Source: Janthinobacterium sp. 67
GTDB lineage: Bacteria > Pseudomonadota > Gammaproteobacteria > Burkholderiales > Burkholderiaceae_D
Assembly: GCF_002797895.1 (NCBI RefSeq)
Contig: NZ_PGES01000001.1
Location: 5,022,001 to 5,086,000, forward strand
Direction: 5' to 3'
DNA: 64,000 nt
Part shown: positions 9,226-17,148 of the stretch, one piece after another
How positions within the stretch are numbered: position 1 is the first letter of the stretch
Layout of the letters: every line of letters begins with the position of its first letter
The notes under the pieces: generated by a model
Databases searched by the model: none
What the model saw: the letters and a program-made list of their open reading frames with translations, nothing else
Told to the model about the DNA's origin: nothing
Program-made: the position numbers and the translations under genes

Positions 9226-9321
9226 GTCGGATTAGCGGGGTAAAGCCCCGCGTAATCCGACAACACCACTAACGCCAACAATGTTGTCGGATTACGGCCC
9301 CTTGGGCCTAATCCGACCTAC
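9222..9321. repeat. Two-hairpin REP/BIME-like repeat between convergent genes
   Basis: The outer 14 bases form a perfect inverted repeat (9222-9235 GTAGGTCGGATTAG with 9308-9321). Inside are two separate hairpins that share the arms GTCGGATTA and TAATCCGAC: one at 9226-9261 with a CGGGG/CCCCG core and one at 9286-9317 with a GGCCC/GGGCC core. The TAG of the outer arm supplies the stop codon of the + strand lipoprotein gene. The mirror-image arm supplies the TAG of trmL on the minus strand. It probably also works as a bidirectional transcription barrier, though there is no T run. Confidence 0.85.
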
Positions 9322-9788
9322 GCGCCGCCCTGGTAGCCATGCTGGCGCCACGCTTCGTAGACGACCACGGCCACCGTATTCGACAGATTCAAACTGCGGT
9401 TGTCCGGGCGCATCGGCAGGCGGATGCGTTGTTCGGCGGGAAAGCCGTCGCGCAGGGCCGGTTCCAAGCCCTTTGTTTCCGAGCCGAATACGAATACGTC
9501 GCCCGGCAGGAAGGCCACGTCGCCGAACGGACGCGAGCCGCGCGTCGTCATGGCGAACATGCGGGACGGGTCGGGCTGGGTGTCGGCCAGGAACGCGTCC
9601 CAATTCTTGTGCACCTTCATGTTGGCGTAATCGTGGTAATCGAGGCCGGCGCGCTTCATCTTGGCATCGTCGAGCGGAAAGCCCAGCGGTTCGACCAGGT
9701 GCAGCTGCGCGCCCGTATTCGCGCACAGGCGGATGACGTTGCCCGTATTGGGCGGGATTTCAGGTTCTACCAAAACAACGTGAAACAA
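9318..9788 (-). CDS. trmL: tRNA (cytidine(34)-2'-O)-methyltransferase TrmL
   Basis: 156 residues, the usual length of this SPOUT-family enzyme. It 2'-O-methylates the wobble base (position 34) of tRNA-Leu isoacceptors using SAM. Visible family features are the N-terminal [10 protein letters not shown] motif, the central [11 protein letters not shown] loop and the C-terminal [11 protein letters not shown] stretch, which together form the knotted SAM site. Its stop lies in the repeat shared with the convergent lipoprotein gene. It is the second minus-strand gene after comF, with a 24-base gap, and may be cotranscribed with it. Confidence 0.95.
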   Translation of the reverse strand: MFHVVLVEPEIPPNTGNVIRLCANTGAQLHLVEPLGFPLDDAKMKRAGLDYHDYANMKVHKNWDAFLADTQPDPSRMFAMTTRGSRPFGDVAFLPGDVFVFGSETKGLEPALRDGFPAEQRIRLPMRPDNRSLNLSNTVAVVVYEAWRQHGYQGGA

Positions 9789-9812
9789 AATGCTCTCCTT
9801 ATATAAGTGATG

Positions 9813-10568
9813 CTAGCGTGGCGGCGTGCGCGCCACCACCAGTATGCTGACCCTGGCCGCGCCCGCGCTCTTGCAGGCGGCCGCCAGGGCGTTGACGGTA
9901 TGGCCGCTGCTCATCACGTCGTCGACGATGCCGACATGACACCCTTGCAATAGCGGGGCGTGTTCGGGCGCGATGGCGAATGCGTGCGCCAGGTTGGCTT
10001 GCCGTTCCTGCGGCGCCACGCCGCTTTGCGCCCGGGTTTCGCGCACCCGCAGCGCCAGGCGGGGCTGCAGCGGAACGTCCAGCAGGCGCGCCAGCGGACG
10101 GGCAATTTCCAGCGCCTGATTAAAGCCCCGTTCGGCCAGCCGGGCCGGGCCCAAGGGCACCGGACACAGCAACTGCGGCGCCTCCCACTCTGGTTGTTGC
10201 TGAATGGCAACATGCAGCAGTTGCGCAAACAGGGGCGCCAGCGCCAGGCGCGCGCCGAATTTCAGCTGCAGCAGCAACTGGTCGACGGGCGCCGCATAAT
10301 CAAACGCCGTGATCGTGGCGTCATACGCGGGCCCGTGGCGCAAACAGCGTCCGCACAACAACGCCACCTCGATGTCCGCGAGCGGATTGGCGCACTGGCG
10401 GCAGCGGTGGCGCAGTTGCGCCAGATACTGCGCGCGGCAGGGCGGGCACAGCACTTGCGGGCAGCCCATGCCGCACAGCGCGCATTGCGCCGGCAGCACC
10501 GTGGCGCCCAGCCACAGCCGCAGCGCCTGCCACGCGGCATCAAGGCGGTGCCGGGTGGCCGTCCGCAT
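9813..10568 (-). CDS. comF: ComF family phosphoribosyltransferase-like protein
   Basis: 251 residues. The N-terminus carries cysteine pairs (CALC, CPPC, CRQC, CGRC) typical of the ComF double zinc ribbon. The C-terminal half has a type I phosphoribosyltransferase fold with the motif VDDVMSSGHT, the PRPP loop. ComF proteins act in natural transformation, probably in handling incoming single-stranded DNA; the substrate is not settled. It is divergent from the BioC-like methyltransferase gene across a 57-base gap, an arrangement common in betaproteobacteria. The ATG at 10568 fits the family length. Confidence 0.92.
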   Translation of the reverse strand: MRTATRHRLDAAWQALRLWLGATVLPAQCALCGMGCPQVLCPPCRAQYLAQLRHRCRQCANPLADIEVALLCGRCLRHGPAYDATITAFDYAAPVDQLLLQLKFGARLALAPLFAQLLHVAIQQQPEWEAPQLLCPVPLGPARLAERGFNQALEIARPLARLLDVPLQPRLALRVRETRAQSGVAPQERQANLAHAFAIAPEHAPLLQGCHVGIVDDVMSSGHTVNALAAACKSAGAARVSILVVARTPPR

Positions 10569-10625
10569 CGCGATGGCCTCGTTCCATGTACACTGCCGAC
10601 ATTATCTCACCTCACCCGATTCAAC

Positions 10626-11549
10626 ATGCCAGTTCCCACCAGTCCGCCCAAAATGAGTGCGCCCATCGATGCGGTGCAAGTACGCGATTTCTTTTCCCGT
10701 CCGGCGCGCGTCGCGCCATCGGACTTCCTGCGCCGCGAAGTGTCGGCACGCATGCACGAGCGCCTGGAGCTGGTGAAAATCACGCCCTTGCGCGTGCTCG
10801 ACGCCGGCTGCGGCCCGGGCGCGGACTTGGCGCAGTTGCACAAGGATTATCCCGCCGCGCAGATCATCGGTCTCGATGCAGCGCAAGCGATGATGCAGGC
10901 GGCGCGCGCGCCCGCGTCGAAACTGGCCGGCCTGAACCAGTTCCTGAGCAAACTCTTGCCGGCCAAGGCGGGTGTGGATTTGCTGTGCGGCGACCTGGGC
11001 GACTTGCCGCTGGCGGCCAACAGCGTCGACCTCGTATGGTCGAACCTGGCGCTGCACTGGCACGCCCAGCCCGACCGCGTGTTTGCGGAATGGCGGCGCG
11101 CGCTGCGCCTCGATGGCTTGCTGATGTTTTCCTGTTTCGGTCCCGACACCTTCCGCGAAGTGCGCGACGCCTTTGCCGAGGCGGACTTGTATCCGCACGC
11201 CTTGCCCTTTGTCGACATGCACGACTTTGGCGACATGCTGGTCGAGACGGGCTTTTCCACGCCCGTGCTGGACATGGAGATCATCACCGTGACCTACGAC
11301 ACGGCGGAAAAACTGCTGGCGGACGTGCGCGCCTTCGGCGGCAATCCGCTGACCACGCGCCGGCGCGGCCTGATGGGCAAGGCGGCCTGGCAGCGCATGC
11401 TGGCCGCGCTGGAAAAGATGCGCCGTCCCGACGGCAAGCTGGGCCTGAGTTTCGAGGTGATCTATGGCCACGCCTTCCGTCCCGCGCCGCGCGTGACGCG
11501 CAACGGCGAGGCGATCATCCGTTTCGACCTGCCGCGCAAGCCCAAATAA
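10626..11549 (+). CDS. SAM-dependent methyltransferase, BioC-like
   Basis: 307 residues. A class I methyltransferase core is clear: motif I VLDAGCGPGAD near residues 57-67, the acidic end of strand 2 in IIGLDAA, and a WSNLALHWH segment that closely resembles BioC (malonyl-ACP O-methyltransferase), which starts biotin synthesis by masking malonyl-ACP. No other bio gene is adjacent, so the exact substrate is inferred. The ATG at 10626 was chosen; a second ATG at 10653 is possible because the first nine residues are Pro/Ser-rich and unlike the core. Confidence 0.8.
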   Translation: MPVPTSPPKMSAPIDAVQVRDFFSRPARVAPSDFLRREVSARMHERLELVKITPLRVLDAGCGPGADLAQLHKDYPAAQIIGLDAAQAMMQAARAPASKLAGLNQFLSKLLPAKAGVDLLCGDLGDLPLAANSVDLVWSNLALHWHAQPDRVFAEWRRALRLDGLLMFSCFGPDTFREVRDAFAEADLYPHALPFVDMHDFGDMLVETGFSTPVLDMEIITVTYDTAEKLLADVRAFGGNPLTTRRRGLMGKAAWQRMLAALEKMRRPDGKLGLSFEVIYGHAFRPAPRVTRNGEAIIRFDLPRKPK

Positions 11550-12015
11550 AAGGGCAAAGAAACCGACACTTGGTCGGCATCCGCGCATGGATGTTGCAGC
11601 AAGCGTTGCAAAGCGCGCGGCGGCCGGGAGACGTGCGCGCACAAAGCCGATTATTGCTTGATGGATTCAAGTTTACTTGATTATAATCGTTGATTGTTTG
11701 TCAGCTTGCCAAGTAGAAAAAACAAGGGCTGCATACAAAATAAAAAAAACAAAGCGAGACGAATTCGAAGTTACTGCATTAGTATAGTAACCATCTTCCA
11801 CACGAGGCCATTTCGATGTGGGGAAGAAAAACAGGGTTCCAGCATGGTTGTGCGCCGCCGTTTTTGCTGCGGCAGCCAGCATGGAATTCGCTGGTGCTTG
11901 ACGCGCATGGCCGTATTCCGGCCGTGTTGCTTTCATGGAGGAGCGGCAGCGGTCCAGTACGGAGAAGTCCGCAGCCGTTTAAAATATCATTATTTTTTGG
12001 GTGGTTGGGGAAAAC
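11550..12015 (+). other. Long leader region of the cox operon
   Basis: 466 bases with no convincing gene. The first 100 bases are GC-rich. The stretch from about 11650 to 11810 is AT-rich and holds a good sigma-70-type promoter. This leaves a transcribed leader of about 320 bases before coxB. ORFs overlapping here look like chance readings, with no ribosome site and odd composition. The leader ends in an AT run (11980-12000) just before the ribosome site GGGG. Confidence 0.6.
11658..11687 (+). promoter_or_regulatory. Predicted promoter of the cox operon
   Basis: TTGATG (11658-11663), an 18-base spacer and a perfect TATAAT (11682-11687). The spacer contains an inverted repeat, TCAAG-TTTA-CTTGA (11667-11680), in the position of a repressor or activator site. 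The first gene downstream is coxB. Confidence 0.6.
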
Positions 12016-13224
12016 ATGACACATGCAAAGCGACTTCAATCGTTGCTGCTCGGGCTGTCTTTGACAGCGTTTGGCATCGGGCGATGGGCCACGGCGGCAC
12101 CGGCTGCCGGCACCTATCCCGGCACCGGCGGTCCCGTGCCGCTCGAAATGAATCTGCAGCCGCCGGCGACACAGATCGCCCATGAAATCTACGATTTGCA
12201 CACCCTGATGATGATCATCTGCCTGGTGATCTTCGTGGCCGTGTTCGGCGTCATGTTTTACTCCATCTTCAAGCACCGCAAGTCCCTGGGCCACAAGCCG
12301 GCCACTTTCCACGAAAGCACCACCGTCGAGATCGCCTGGACCGTCGTGCCTTTCCTGATCGTCATCGGCATGGCCCTGCCTGCCACGCGCACCGTCGTCG
12401 GCATGAAGGATACCTCGAACGCCGATATCACCATCAAGGCCACGGGCATGCAGTGGAAATGGGGCTATGACTACCTGAAAGGCGAAGGCGAAGGCATTTC
12501 CTTCCTTTCCAACCTGTCCACGCCGCGTTCGCAAGTGGGTGCGCCGGGCGCGCCGCCGACGGAAAAACGCGGTGAAAACTACCTGATCGAAGTCGATAAC
12601 GAAGTCGTCGTGCCGGTCAACAAGAAGATCCGCATGGTACTGACGGCCAACGACGTCATCCACGCCTGGTCCGTGCCCGCCTTCGGCGTCAAGCAGGATG
12701 CGATTCCCGGCTTCGTGCGCGACACCTGGTTCAAGGCCGACCATATCGGCACCTTCCGCGGCAATTGCGCCGAGCTGTGCGGCAAGGAACACGCGTTCAT
12801 GCCCATCGTCGTCAAGGTCGTATCGAACGAAGACTACAAGGCCTGGGTTGATGTAAAACAAAAGGAAATGGCCGCATTGGCTGATGATCCAAGCAAGGTG
12901 TGGACCATCGACGAATTGAAGGTCAAGGGCGAGAAAGTGTATACGGCCAACTGCGTGGTCTGCCACCAGGCGACGGGCAAGGGCGTGCCCGGTGCGTTCG
13001 CGCCGCTGGACGGCTCGGCCGTGGTGAATGGTCCGAAAGCGGCACAGATCCACGTCTTGCTGAACGGGCAAAAGAGCGGCAAGTATCCCGCTGAAATGCC
13101 AGCCTGGAAACAGCTGTCCGACACGGACATTGCCGCAGTGATCACTTACACGCGCAATTCGTGGTCGAACAAGGCCGCAGAGAACATCGTTCAACCAGCC
13201 GAAATCGTGGCTGCACGCAAGTAA
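12016..13224 (+). CDS. coxB: Cytochrome c oxidase subunit II with fused cytochrome c domain
   Basis: 402 residues. After a signal peptide and two transmembrane helices (about 58-80 and 103-120) comes the CuA domain, with ligands Cys251, Cys255 and His259 in NCAELCGKEH. A C-terminal cytochrome c domain has heme motif C313-V-V-C316-H317, which makes this a caa3-type subunit that takes electrons from cytochrome c and passes them to subunit I. ATG at 12016 was preferred over an in-frame GTG at 12001, because GGGG lies 6-9 bases before it and the signal peptide then begins with basic residues. It leads the operon coxB-ctaD-ctaG-ctaE. Confidence 0.96.
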   Translation: MTHAKRLQSLLLGLSLTAFGIGRWATAAPAAGTYPGTGGPVPLEMNLQPPATQIAHEIYDLHTLMMIICLVIFVAVFGVMFYSIFKHRKSLGHKPATFHESTTVEIAWTVVPFLIVIGMALPATRTVVGMKDTSNADITIKATGMQWKWGYDYLKGEGEGISFLSNLSTPRSQVGAPGAPPTEKRGENYLIEVDNEVVVPVNKKIRMVLTANDVIHAWSVPAFGVKQDAIPGFVRDTWFKADHIGTFRGNCAELCGKEHAFMPIVVKVVSNEDYKAWVDVKQKEMAALADDPSKVWTIDELKVKGEKVYTANCVVCHQATGKGVPGAFAPLDGSAVVNGPKAAQIHVLLNGQKSGKYPAEMPAWKQLSDTDIAAVITYTRNSWSNKAAENIVQPAEIVAARK

Positions 13225-13237
13225 TTAGGAGCCGCAT

Positions 13238-14836
13238 ATGAGTACTAGCACGAGCACCTTGGACCACGCCGGTCACGATCACGACCATGCCCACGACCAC
13301 CCGACTGGCTACCGCCGCTGGCTGTTTGCCACCAACCACAAGGATATCGGTACCCTGTACCTGTGGTTCTCGTTCATCATGCTGCTGTCGGGCGGCGTGC
13401 TGGCCCTGATGATACGCACGGAACTGTTTCACCCAGGCCTGCAATTTTTCCACCCAGAATTTTTCAATCAGCTGACCACGATGCACGGCCTGGTGATGGT
13501 GTTTGGCGCCATCATGCCGGCCTTCGTCGGCTACGCCAACTGGATGATCCCGCTGCAAGTGGGCGCGTCCGACATGGCGTTTGCCCGCATGAACAACTTC
13601 TCGTTCTGGTTGCTGCCACCGGCCGCGCTGCTGCTGGCCACGTCCTTCCTCGTGCCGGGCGGCGCCACGGCTGCCGGCTGGACCCTGTATGCGCCGCTGT
13701 CGACGCAGATGGGGCCCGGCATGGACATGGCGATTTTCGCCATGCACCTGATGGGCGCCTCGTCCATCATGGGTTCGATCAACATCATCGTCACCATCCT
13801 GAACATGCGCGCACCCGGCATGACCCTGATGAAAATGCCGATGTTCTGCTGGACCTGGCTCATTACCGCCTATCTGCTGATCGCCGTCATGCCCGTGCTG
13901 GCCGGCGCCATCACCATGACCCTGACGGACCGCCATTTCGGCACCTCGTTCTTTAACGCGGCAGGCGGCGGCGACCCCGTCATGTACCAGCACATCTTCT
14001 GGTTCTTCGGCCACCCCGAGGTCTACATCATGATTCTGCCGGCCTTCGGCATCGTCTCGCAGATCCTGCCCGCGTTTGCCCGCAAGCCTTTGTTCGGCTA
14101 CGCCTCGATGGTGTACGCCACGGCCTCGATCGCGATCCTGTCCTTCATCGTCTGGGCGCACCACATGTTTACCACCGGCATGCCGGTGACGAGCCAGCTG
14201 TTCTTCATGTACGCGACCATGCTGATCGCCGTGCCGACAGGCGTGAAAGTGTTCAACTGGATCGCCACGATGTGGAAGGGTTCCATGACGTTCGAGACGC
14301 CGATGCTGTTCTCGGTCGGCTTCATCTTCGTGTTCACCATGGGCGGCTTCACGGGCCTGATCCTGGCCGTGACGCCGATCGACATCCAGCTGCAGGATAC
14401 CTATTACGTGGTGGCGCACTTCCACTACGTGCTGGTGGCCGGTTCGCTGTTCGCCCTGTTCGCCGGCTTCTACTACTGGTCGCCGAAATGGACGGGCCAC
14501 ATGTACAACGAGACGCGCGGCAAGATCCACTTCTGGCTGTCCCTGATCACGTTCAACGTGACCTTCTTCCCCATGCACTTCCTGGGTCTGGCCGGCATGC
14601 CGCGCCGCTACGCCGACTATCCGGCGCAGTTCACGGACTTCAACATGATCGCCTCGATCGGCGGCTTCGGTTTCGGCCTGATGCAGGTGTACTTCCTGTT
14701 CTTCGTGGTCTTGCCGACCATCCGCGGCGGCAAGGCTGCGCCGGCGAAGCCATGGGAAGGCGCGGAAGGCCTGGAATGGACCGTGCCGAGCCCGGCGCCT
14801 TTCCACACGTTTGAAACGCCGCCGACCGTGAAATGA
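13238..14836 (+). CDS. ctaD: Cytochrome c oxidase subunit I
   Basis: 532 residues with twelve expected transmembrane helices. It is the catalytic heme-copper subunit that reduces oxygen and pumps protons. Visible signatures are the CuB/Tyr motif [10 protein letters not shown] (with the cross-linked His and Tyr) and AHFHYVLV carrying the heme a3 and heme a ligands. The first 22 residues are unusually His/Asp-rich ([12 protein letters not shown]), a possible metal-binding tail. The ribosome site AGGAG precedes the ATG. The gap to coxB is 13 bases. Confidence 0.97.
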   Translation: MSTSTSTLDHAGHDHDHAHDHPTGYRRWLFATNHKDIGTLYLWFSFIMLLSGGVLALMIRTELFHPGLQFFHPEFFNQLTTMHGLVMVFGAIMPAFVGYANWMIPLQVGASDMAFARMNNFSFWLLPPAALLLATSFLVPGGATAAGWTLYAPLSTQMGPGMDMAIFAMHLMGASSIMGSINIIVTILNMRAPGMTLMKMPMFCWTWLITAYLLIAVMPVLAGAITMTLTDRHFGTSFFNAAGGGDPVMYQHIFWFFGHPEVYIMILPAFGIVSQILPAFARKPLFGYASMVYATASIAILSFIVWAHHMFTTGMPVTSQLFFMYATMLIAVPTGVKVFNWIATMWKGSMTFETPMLFSVGFIFVFTMGGFTGLILAVTPIDIQLQDTYYVVAHFHYVLVAGSLFALFAGFYYWSPKWTGHMYNETRGKIHFWLSLITFNVTFFPMHFLGLAGMPRRYADYPAQFTDFNMIASIGGFGFGLMQVYFLFFVVLPTIRGGKAAPAKPWEGAEGLEWTVPSPAPFHTFETPPTVK

Positions 14837-14843
14837 GGTATCC

Positions 14844-14867
14844 CGGGCCGGCGTGTTGCGCGGCCCG
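14844..14867 (+). other. GC-rich stem-loop between ctaD and the small assembly gene
   Basis: CGGGCCG (14844-14850) and CGGCCCG (14861-14867) form a 7-bp stem with a 10-base loop. No T run follows, so it is not a classical terminator. It may stabilise the upstream mRNA or reduce expression of the downstream assembly genes relative to the structural subunit. Confidence 0.45.
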
Positions 14868-14887
14868 TCTTGCATAAAGTGCCTGTC

Positions 14888-14995
14888 ATGACCGAACGTA
14901 AAAAACCGAACAACCTGCGTACCGGGCTGATACTGGCCGCCCTGGCGGCCTTCTTCTTCCTGTCCGTGTTCGCCAAACGGCTGTGGCTGTCGTGA
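14888..14995 (+). CDS. Cytochrome oxidase small assembly protein (35 residues)
   Basis: A 35-codon ORF: a short basic N-terminus (MTERKKPNN), one transmembrane helix (about residues 12-28) and a basic end. Tiny single-helix proteins in this position, between subunit I and CtaG, are annotated in betaproteobacteria as cytochrome oxidase small assembly proteins. Its TGA overlaps the GTG start of ctaG (sequence GTGA), a sign that both are translated and coupled. The function is not established and is inferred from position. Confidence 0.75.
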   Translation: MTERKKPNNLRTGLILAALAAFFFLSVFAKRLWLS

Positions 14996-15564
14996 CGACG
15001 CCCGCGCAACAGGAAACACGCGGTCTGAACCGCAAGATGCTGGGCAAGCTGCTCGTCATTGCCGTGCTGATGTTCGGCTTTGGCTATGCCCTGATTCCCG
15101 TCTACAAGCAAATTTGCGAAGTGATGGGCATCAACGTGCTGACGCAAAAAGATGGCACGGTGGCTTACGACAACAATACGCAGGTCGACACGACGCGCAG
15201 CATCACCGTCGAGTTCGACGGCAATGCGCAGGGGCCTTGGCGCTTCCGCCCGACCGTGTCGAGCATGCAGGTGCATCCGGGCGAACTGGTGACCGTCATG
15301 TATGAAGTGGTCAACACGCAAAACCGCGTCGTCAATGCGCAAGCCATCCCCAGCTATGCGCCGCAAAGCGCCACGCCGCATTTCAAGAAGGTCGAGTGCT
15401 TCTGCTTCAAGCAGCAGACCCTGAAGGCCAAGGAAGCGCGGCAGATGCCGGTGGTGTTCTTTCTCGACCCGGCCCTGCCGAAAGAGGTGAAGACCATCAC
15501 CCTGTCGTACACGTTTTTCGAGATTGCCGGTCTGAGCCAGGCTCAGACGCCGGCCGTCCAATAG
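14992..15564 (+). CDS. ctaG: Cytochrome c oxidase assembly protein CtaG (Cox11)
   Basis: 190 residues. One N-terminal transmembrane helix (about 18-37) is followed by a periplasmic Ig-like copper-binding domain. The family's copper motif is visible as CFCFKQQ near residue 135. Cox11 delivers copper to the CuB site of subunit I. The GTG at 14992 was chosen because it overlaps the previous stop; an in-frame GTG at 14983 would add three residues. It sits in the cox operon before the DUF2970 and ctaE genes. Confidence 0.94.
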   Translation: MTTPAQQETRGLNRKMLGKLLVIAVLMFGFGYALIPVYKQICEVMGINVLTQKDGTVAYDNNTQVDTTRSITVEFDGNAQGPWRFRPTVSSMQVHPGELVTVMYEVVNTQNRVVNAQAIPSYAPQSATPHFKKVECFCFKQQTLKAKEARQMPVVFFLDPALPKEVKTITLSYTFFEIAGLSQAQTPAVQ

Positions 15565-15573
15565 GAGAGTGAC

Positions 15574-15780
15574 ATGGGCGAATCCAAGCAGCCTGAAAAA
15601 GCGTCGTTCCTGTACTCGCTGCGAGCCGTCGTATGGTCGTTTACAGGCTTGCGCCGCAAGAGCGATTTCGACACGGATTCGGCCAAGCTCAATCCCGTGC
15701 ACATCGTCATCGCCGGTTTCCTGGTGGTGGCTTGCCTGATCGGCATCCTGATTTCAATTGTTAAATTCGTCGTTTTATAA
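15574..15780 (+). CDS. DUF2970 small membrane protein
   Basis: 68 residues with a single C-terminal transmembrane helix (about 45-67). The central FTGLRRKSDFDTD segment is typical of DUF2970, a family found almost only in betaproteobacterial cox operons between ctaG and ctaE. Its function is unknown; an assembly or accessory-subunit role is inferred from the operon. A ribosome site (AGGAG) ends 6 bases before the ATG. Confidence 0.85.
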   Translation: MGESKQPEKASFLYSLRAVVWSFTGLRRKSDFDTDSAKLNPVHIVIAGFLVVACLIGILISIVKFVVL

Positions 15781-15820
15781 ATTATAAAAAACCACCCTAC
15801 AAGTTTTTGAGGAGATGATG

Positions 15821-16681
15821 ATGAGTTCCAACCACGCCGCCGCACCCTATTATTTCGTGCCCGGGCCGTCGCGCTGGCCCATGCTGGGCGGCGCCAGCCT
15901 GCTGCTGACCATGATCGGCGCCTCGGCCTGGGTCAATGACGTCTCCTGGGGCCCGTACGTGAACTACCTGGGCATCGCCGGGATCCTGCTGGTGCTGTAT
16001 TTCTGGTTCGGCGACGCCATCAGCGAGTCGGAGCAGGGCCTGTACAGCGAGCGCATCGACCACTCTTTCCGCTGGAGCATGAGCTGGTTCATCTTTTCGG
16101 AAGTCATGTTCTTCGCCGCCTTCTTCGGCGCCCTGTTCTATGCGCGCAGCATCTCGATGCCGTGGCTGGCCGACCTCGACCACAAGGTGATCTGGCCTGA
16201 TTTCGCCGCCCACTGGGGCAATACTGGCCCGGCCGGCACGGTGCAGGAATTCACCACCATGACGCCGTTCTGGATTCCAACCATCAATACGGCCCTGCTG
16301 CTGACGTCGGGCGTCACCTTGACGATTTCCCACCACGCGCTGCGCGCCGGCCACCGCGCCATGACGGCCCTGTTCCTGTTCGCCACCATCGTACTGGGCG
16401 CCATCTTCATGGGCTTCCAGGTCTACGAATACATGCACGCCTACAGCGAACTGAACTTGAAATTGACGTCGGGCATCTACGGCGCCACCTTCTTCATGCT
16501 GACGGGTTTCCACGGCTTCCACGTGACCCTGGGCGCCATCATGCTGTCCGTCATCTTGTACCGCGTGCTGAAAGGCCATTTCACGCCGGAACACCACTTC
16601 GGCTTCGAAGGCGCCGCCTGGTACTGGCACTTTGTCGACGTCGTCTGGCTGGGCCTGTACGTGGTCGTGTATTGGTTATAA
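15821..16681 (+). CDS. ctaE: Cytochrome c oxidase subunit III
   Basis: 286 residues with seven expected helices. Family signatures are present: WPMLGG near the start, a conserved acidic EVMFFAAFF helix, GFHGFHVTLG and the C-terminal WHFVDVVWLGLY. Subunit III stabilises the oxidase and the proton-uptake path. Three ATG codons lie in a row (15815, 15818, 15821). The last was chosen because AGGAG at 15810-15814 gives it a 6-base spacing. It is the last structural gene of the operon and is followed by a strong terminator. Confidence 0.96.
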   Translation: MSSNHAAAPYYFVPGPSRWPMLGGASLLLTMIGASAWVNDVSWGPYVNYLGIAGILLVLYFWFGDAISESEQGLYSERIDHSFRWSMSWFIFSEVMFFAAFFGALFYARSISMPWLADLDHKVIWPDFAAHWGNTGPAGTVQEFTTMTPFWIPTINTALLLTSGVTLTISHHALRAGHRAMTALFLFATIVLGAIFMGFQVYEYMHAYSELNLKLTSGIYGATFFMLTGFHGFHVTLGAIMLSVILYRVLKGHFTPEHHFGFEGAAWYWHFVDVVWLGLYVVVYWL

Positions 16682-16723
16682 TGGCGGGGAAGGGCGCGCG
16701 CAGTTAGCGCTTGCGCCGGCACC

Positions 16724-16767
16724 ATAAAAAAAGCCGTACCGGGACATCCTGGGTACGGCTTTTTTTC
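16724..16767 (+). terminator. Rho-independent terminator after ctaE
   Basis: A strong stem, AGCCGTACC paired with GGTACGGCT, with an A run before and a T run after (AAAAAAA and TTTTTTT). It could work in both directions and ends the coxB-ctaE transcript. Confidence 0.9.
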
Positions 16768-16826
16768 TGATGAGTGGATTTTTGCCATAGATGCAAGAGA
16801 ATGCTGACCCCAAACCCGTCGTACAG

Positions 16827-16896
16827 CCGGGGTCGGTCCCTGCGGGATTGGAATCCGCCCCATTGGGGCGCATTCCCCCTTCAGGTCCGACCCCGG
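16827..16896. repeat. Nested palindromic repeat element
   Basis: Outer arms are CCGGGGTCGGTCC (16827-16839) and GGTCCGACCCCGG (16884-16896), complementary except for one base. Inside lies a second hairpin, GGAAT-cc-GCCCC-att-GGGGC-gc-ATTCC (16850-16876). It sits between the cox terminator and the convergent DUF2909 gene and looks like an intergenic REP-type element. Confidence 0.7.
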
Positions 16897-16911
16897 TATT
16901 TGTCCTTGGGT

Positions 16912-17112
16912 TTAATGAATTCCCGTCGGCTGGATATAGCCGAGCTTGTGCGCCAGCAGGATCAGCAGGAACAGGGTGATCGACAAGCCCACGCGCAGGG
17001 CCAGCGCCTGCACCGTGCGGTTGCTCTTGCCCTTGTCGCGCATGAGGAAGAACAGGGCCGAGCCCAGGCTGCCCAGGATCAGGATGAAGGCGATGGCAAC
17101 GAGAATTTTCAT
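16912..17112 (-). CDS. Twin-transmembrane protein (DUF2909)
   Basis: 66 residues with two hydrophobic helices (about 3-22 and 38-57) joined by a basic loop, MRDKGKSN. This matches DUF2909, a small inner-membrane protein usually found next to SURF1 in betaproteobacterial oxidase loci. ATG at 17112 was chosen; a longer reading from 17166 adds 18 residues unlike the family. It is divergent from the SURF1 gene with a 36-base gap. The function is unknown. Confidence 0.85.
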   Translation of the reverse strand: MKILVAIAFILILGSLGSALFFLMRDKGKSNRTVQALALRVGLSITLFLLILLAHKLGYIQPTGIH

Positions 17113-17148
17113 GGATGGTAGCGCCAGGCTTGAGGAGGTTTCATTGTA

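Noticed and set aside
9222..9321. CRISPR-like or mobile-element reading of the repeat
   Set aside because: Only inverted hairpin units, no regular spacers, and no transposase in the vicinity.
11673..11936. 87-residue minus-strand ORF in the cox leader
   Set aside because: No ribosome site, unlikely composition, and it overlaps the predicted promoter.
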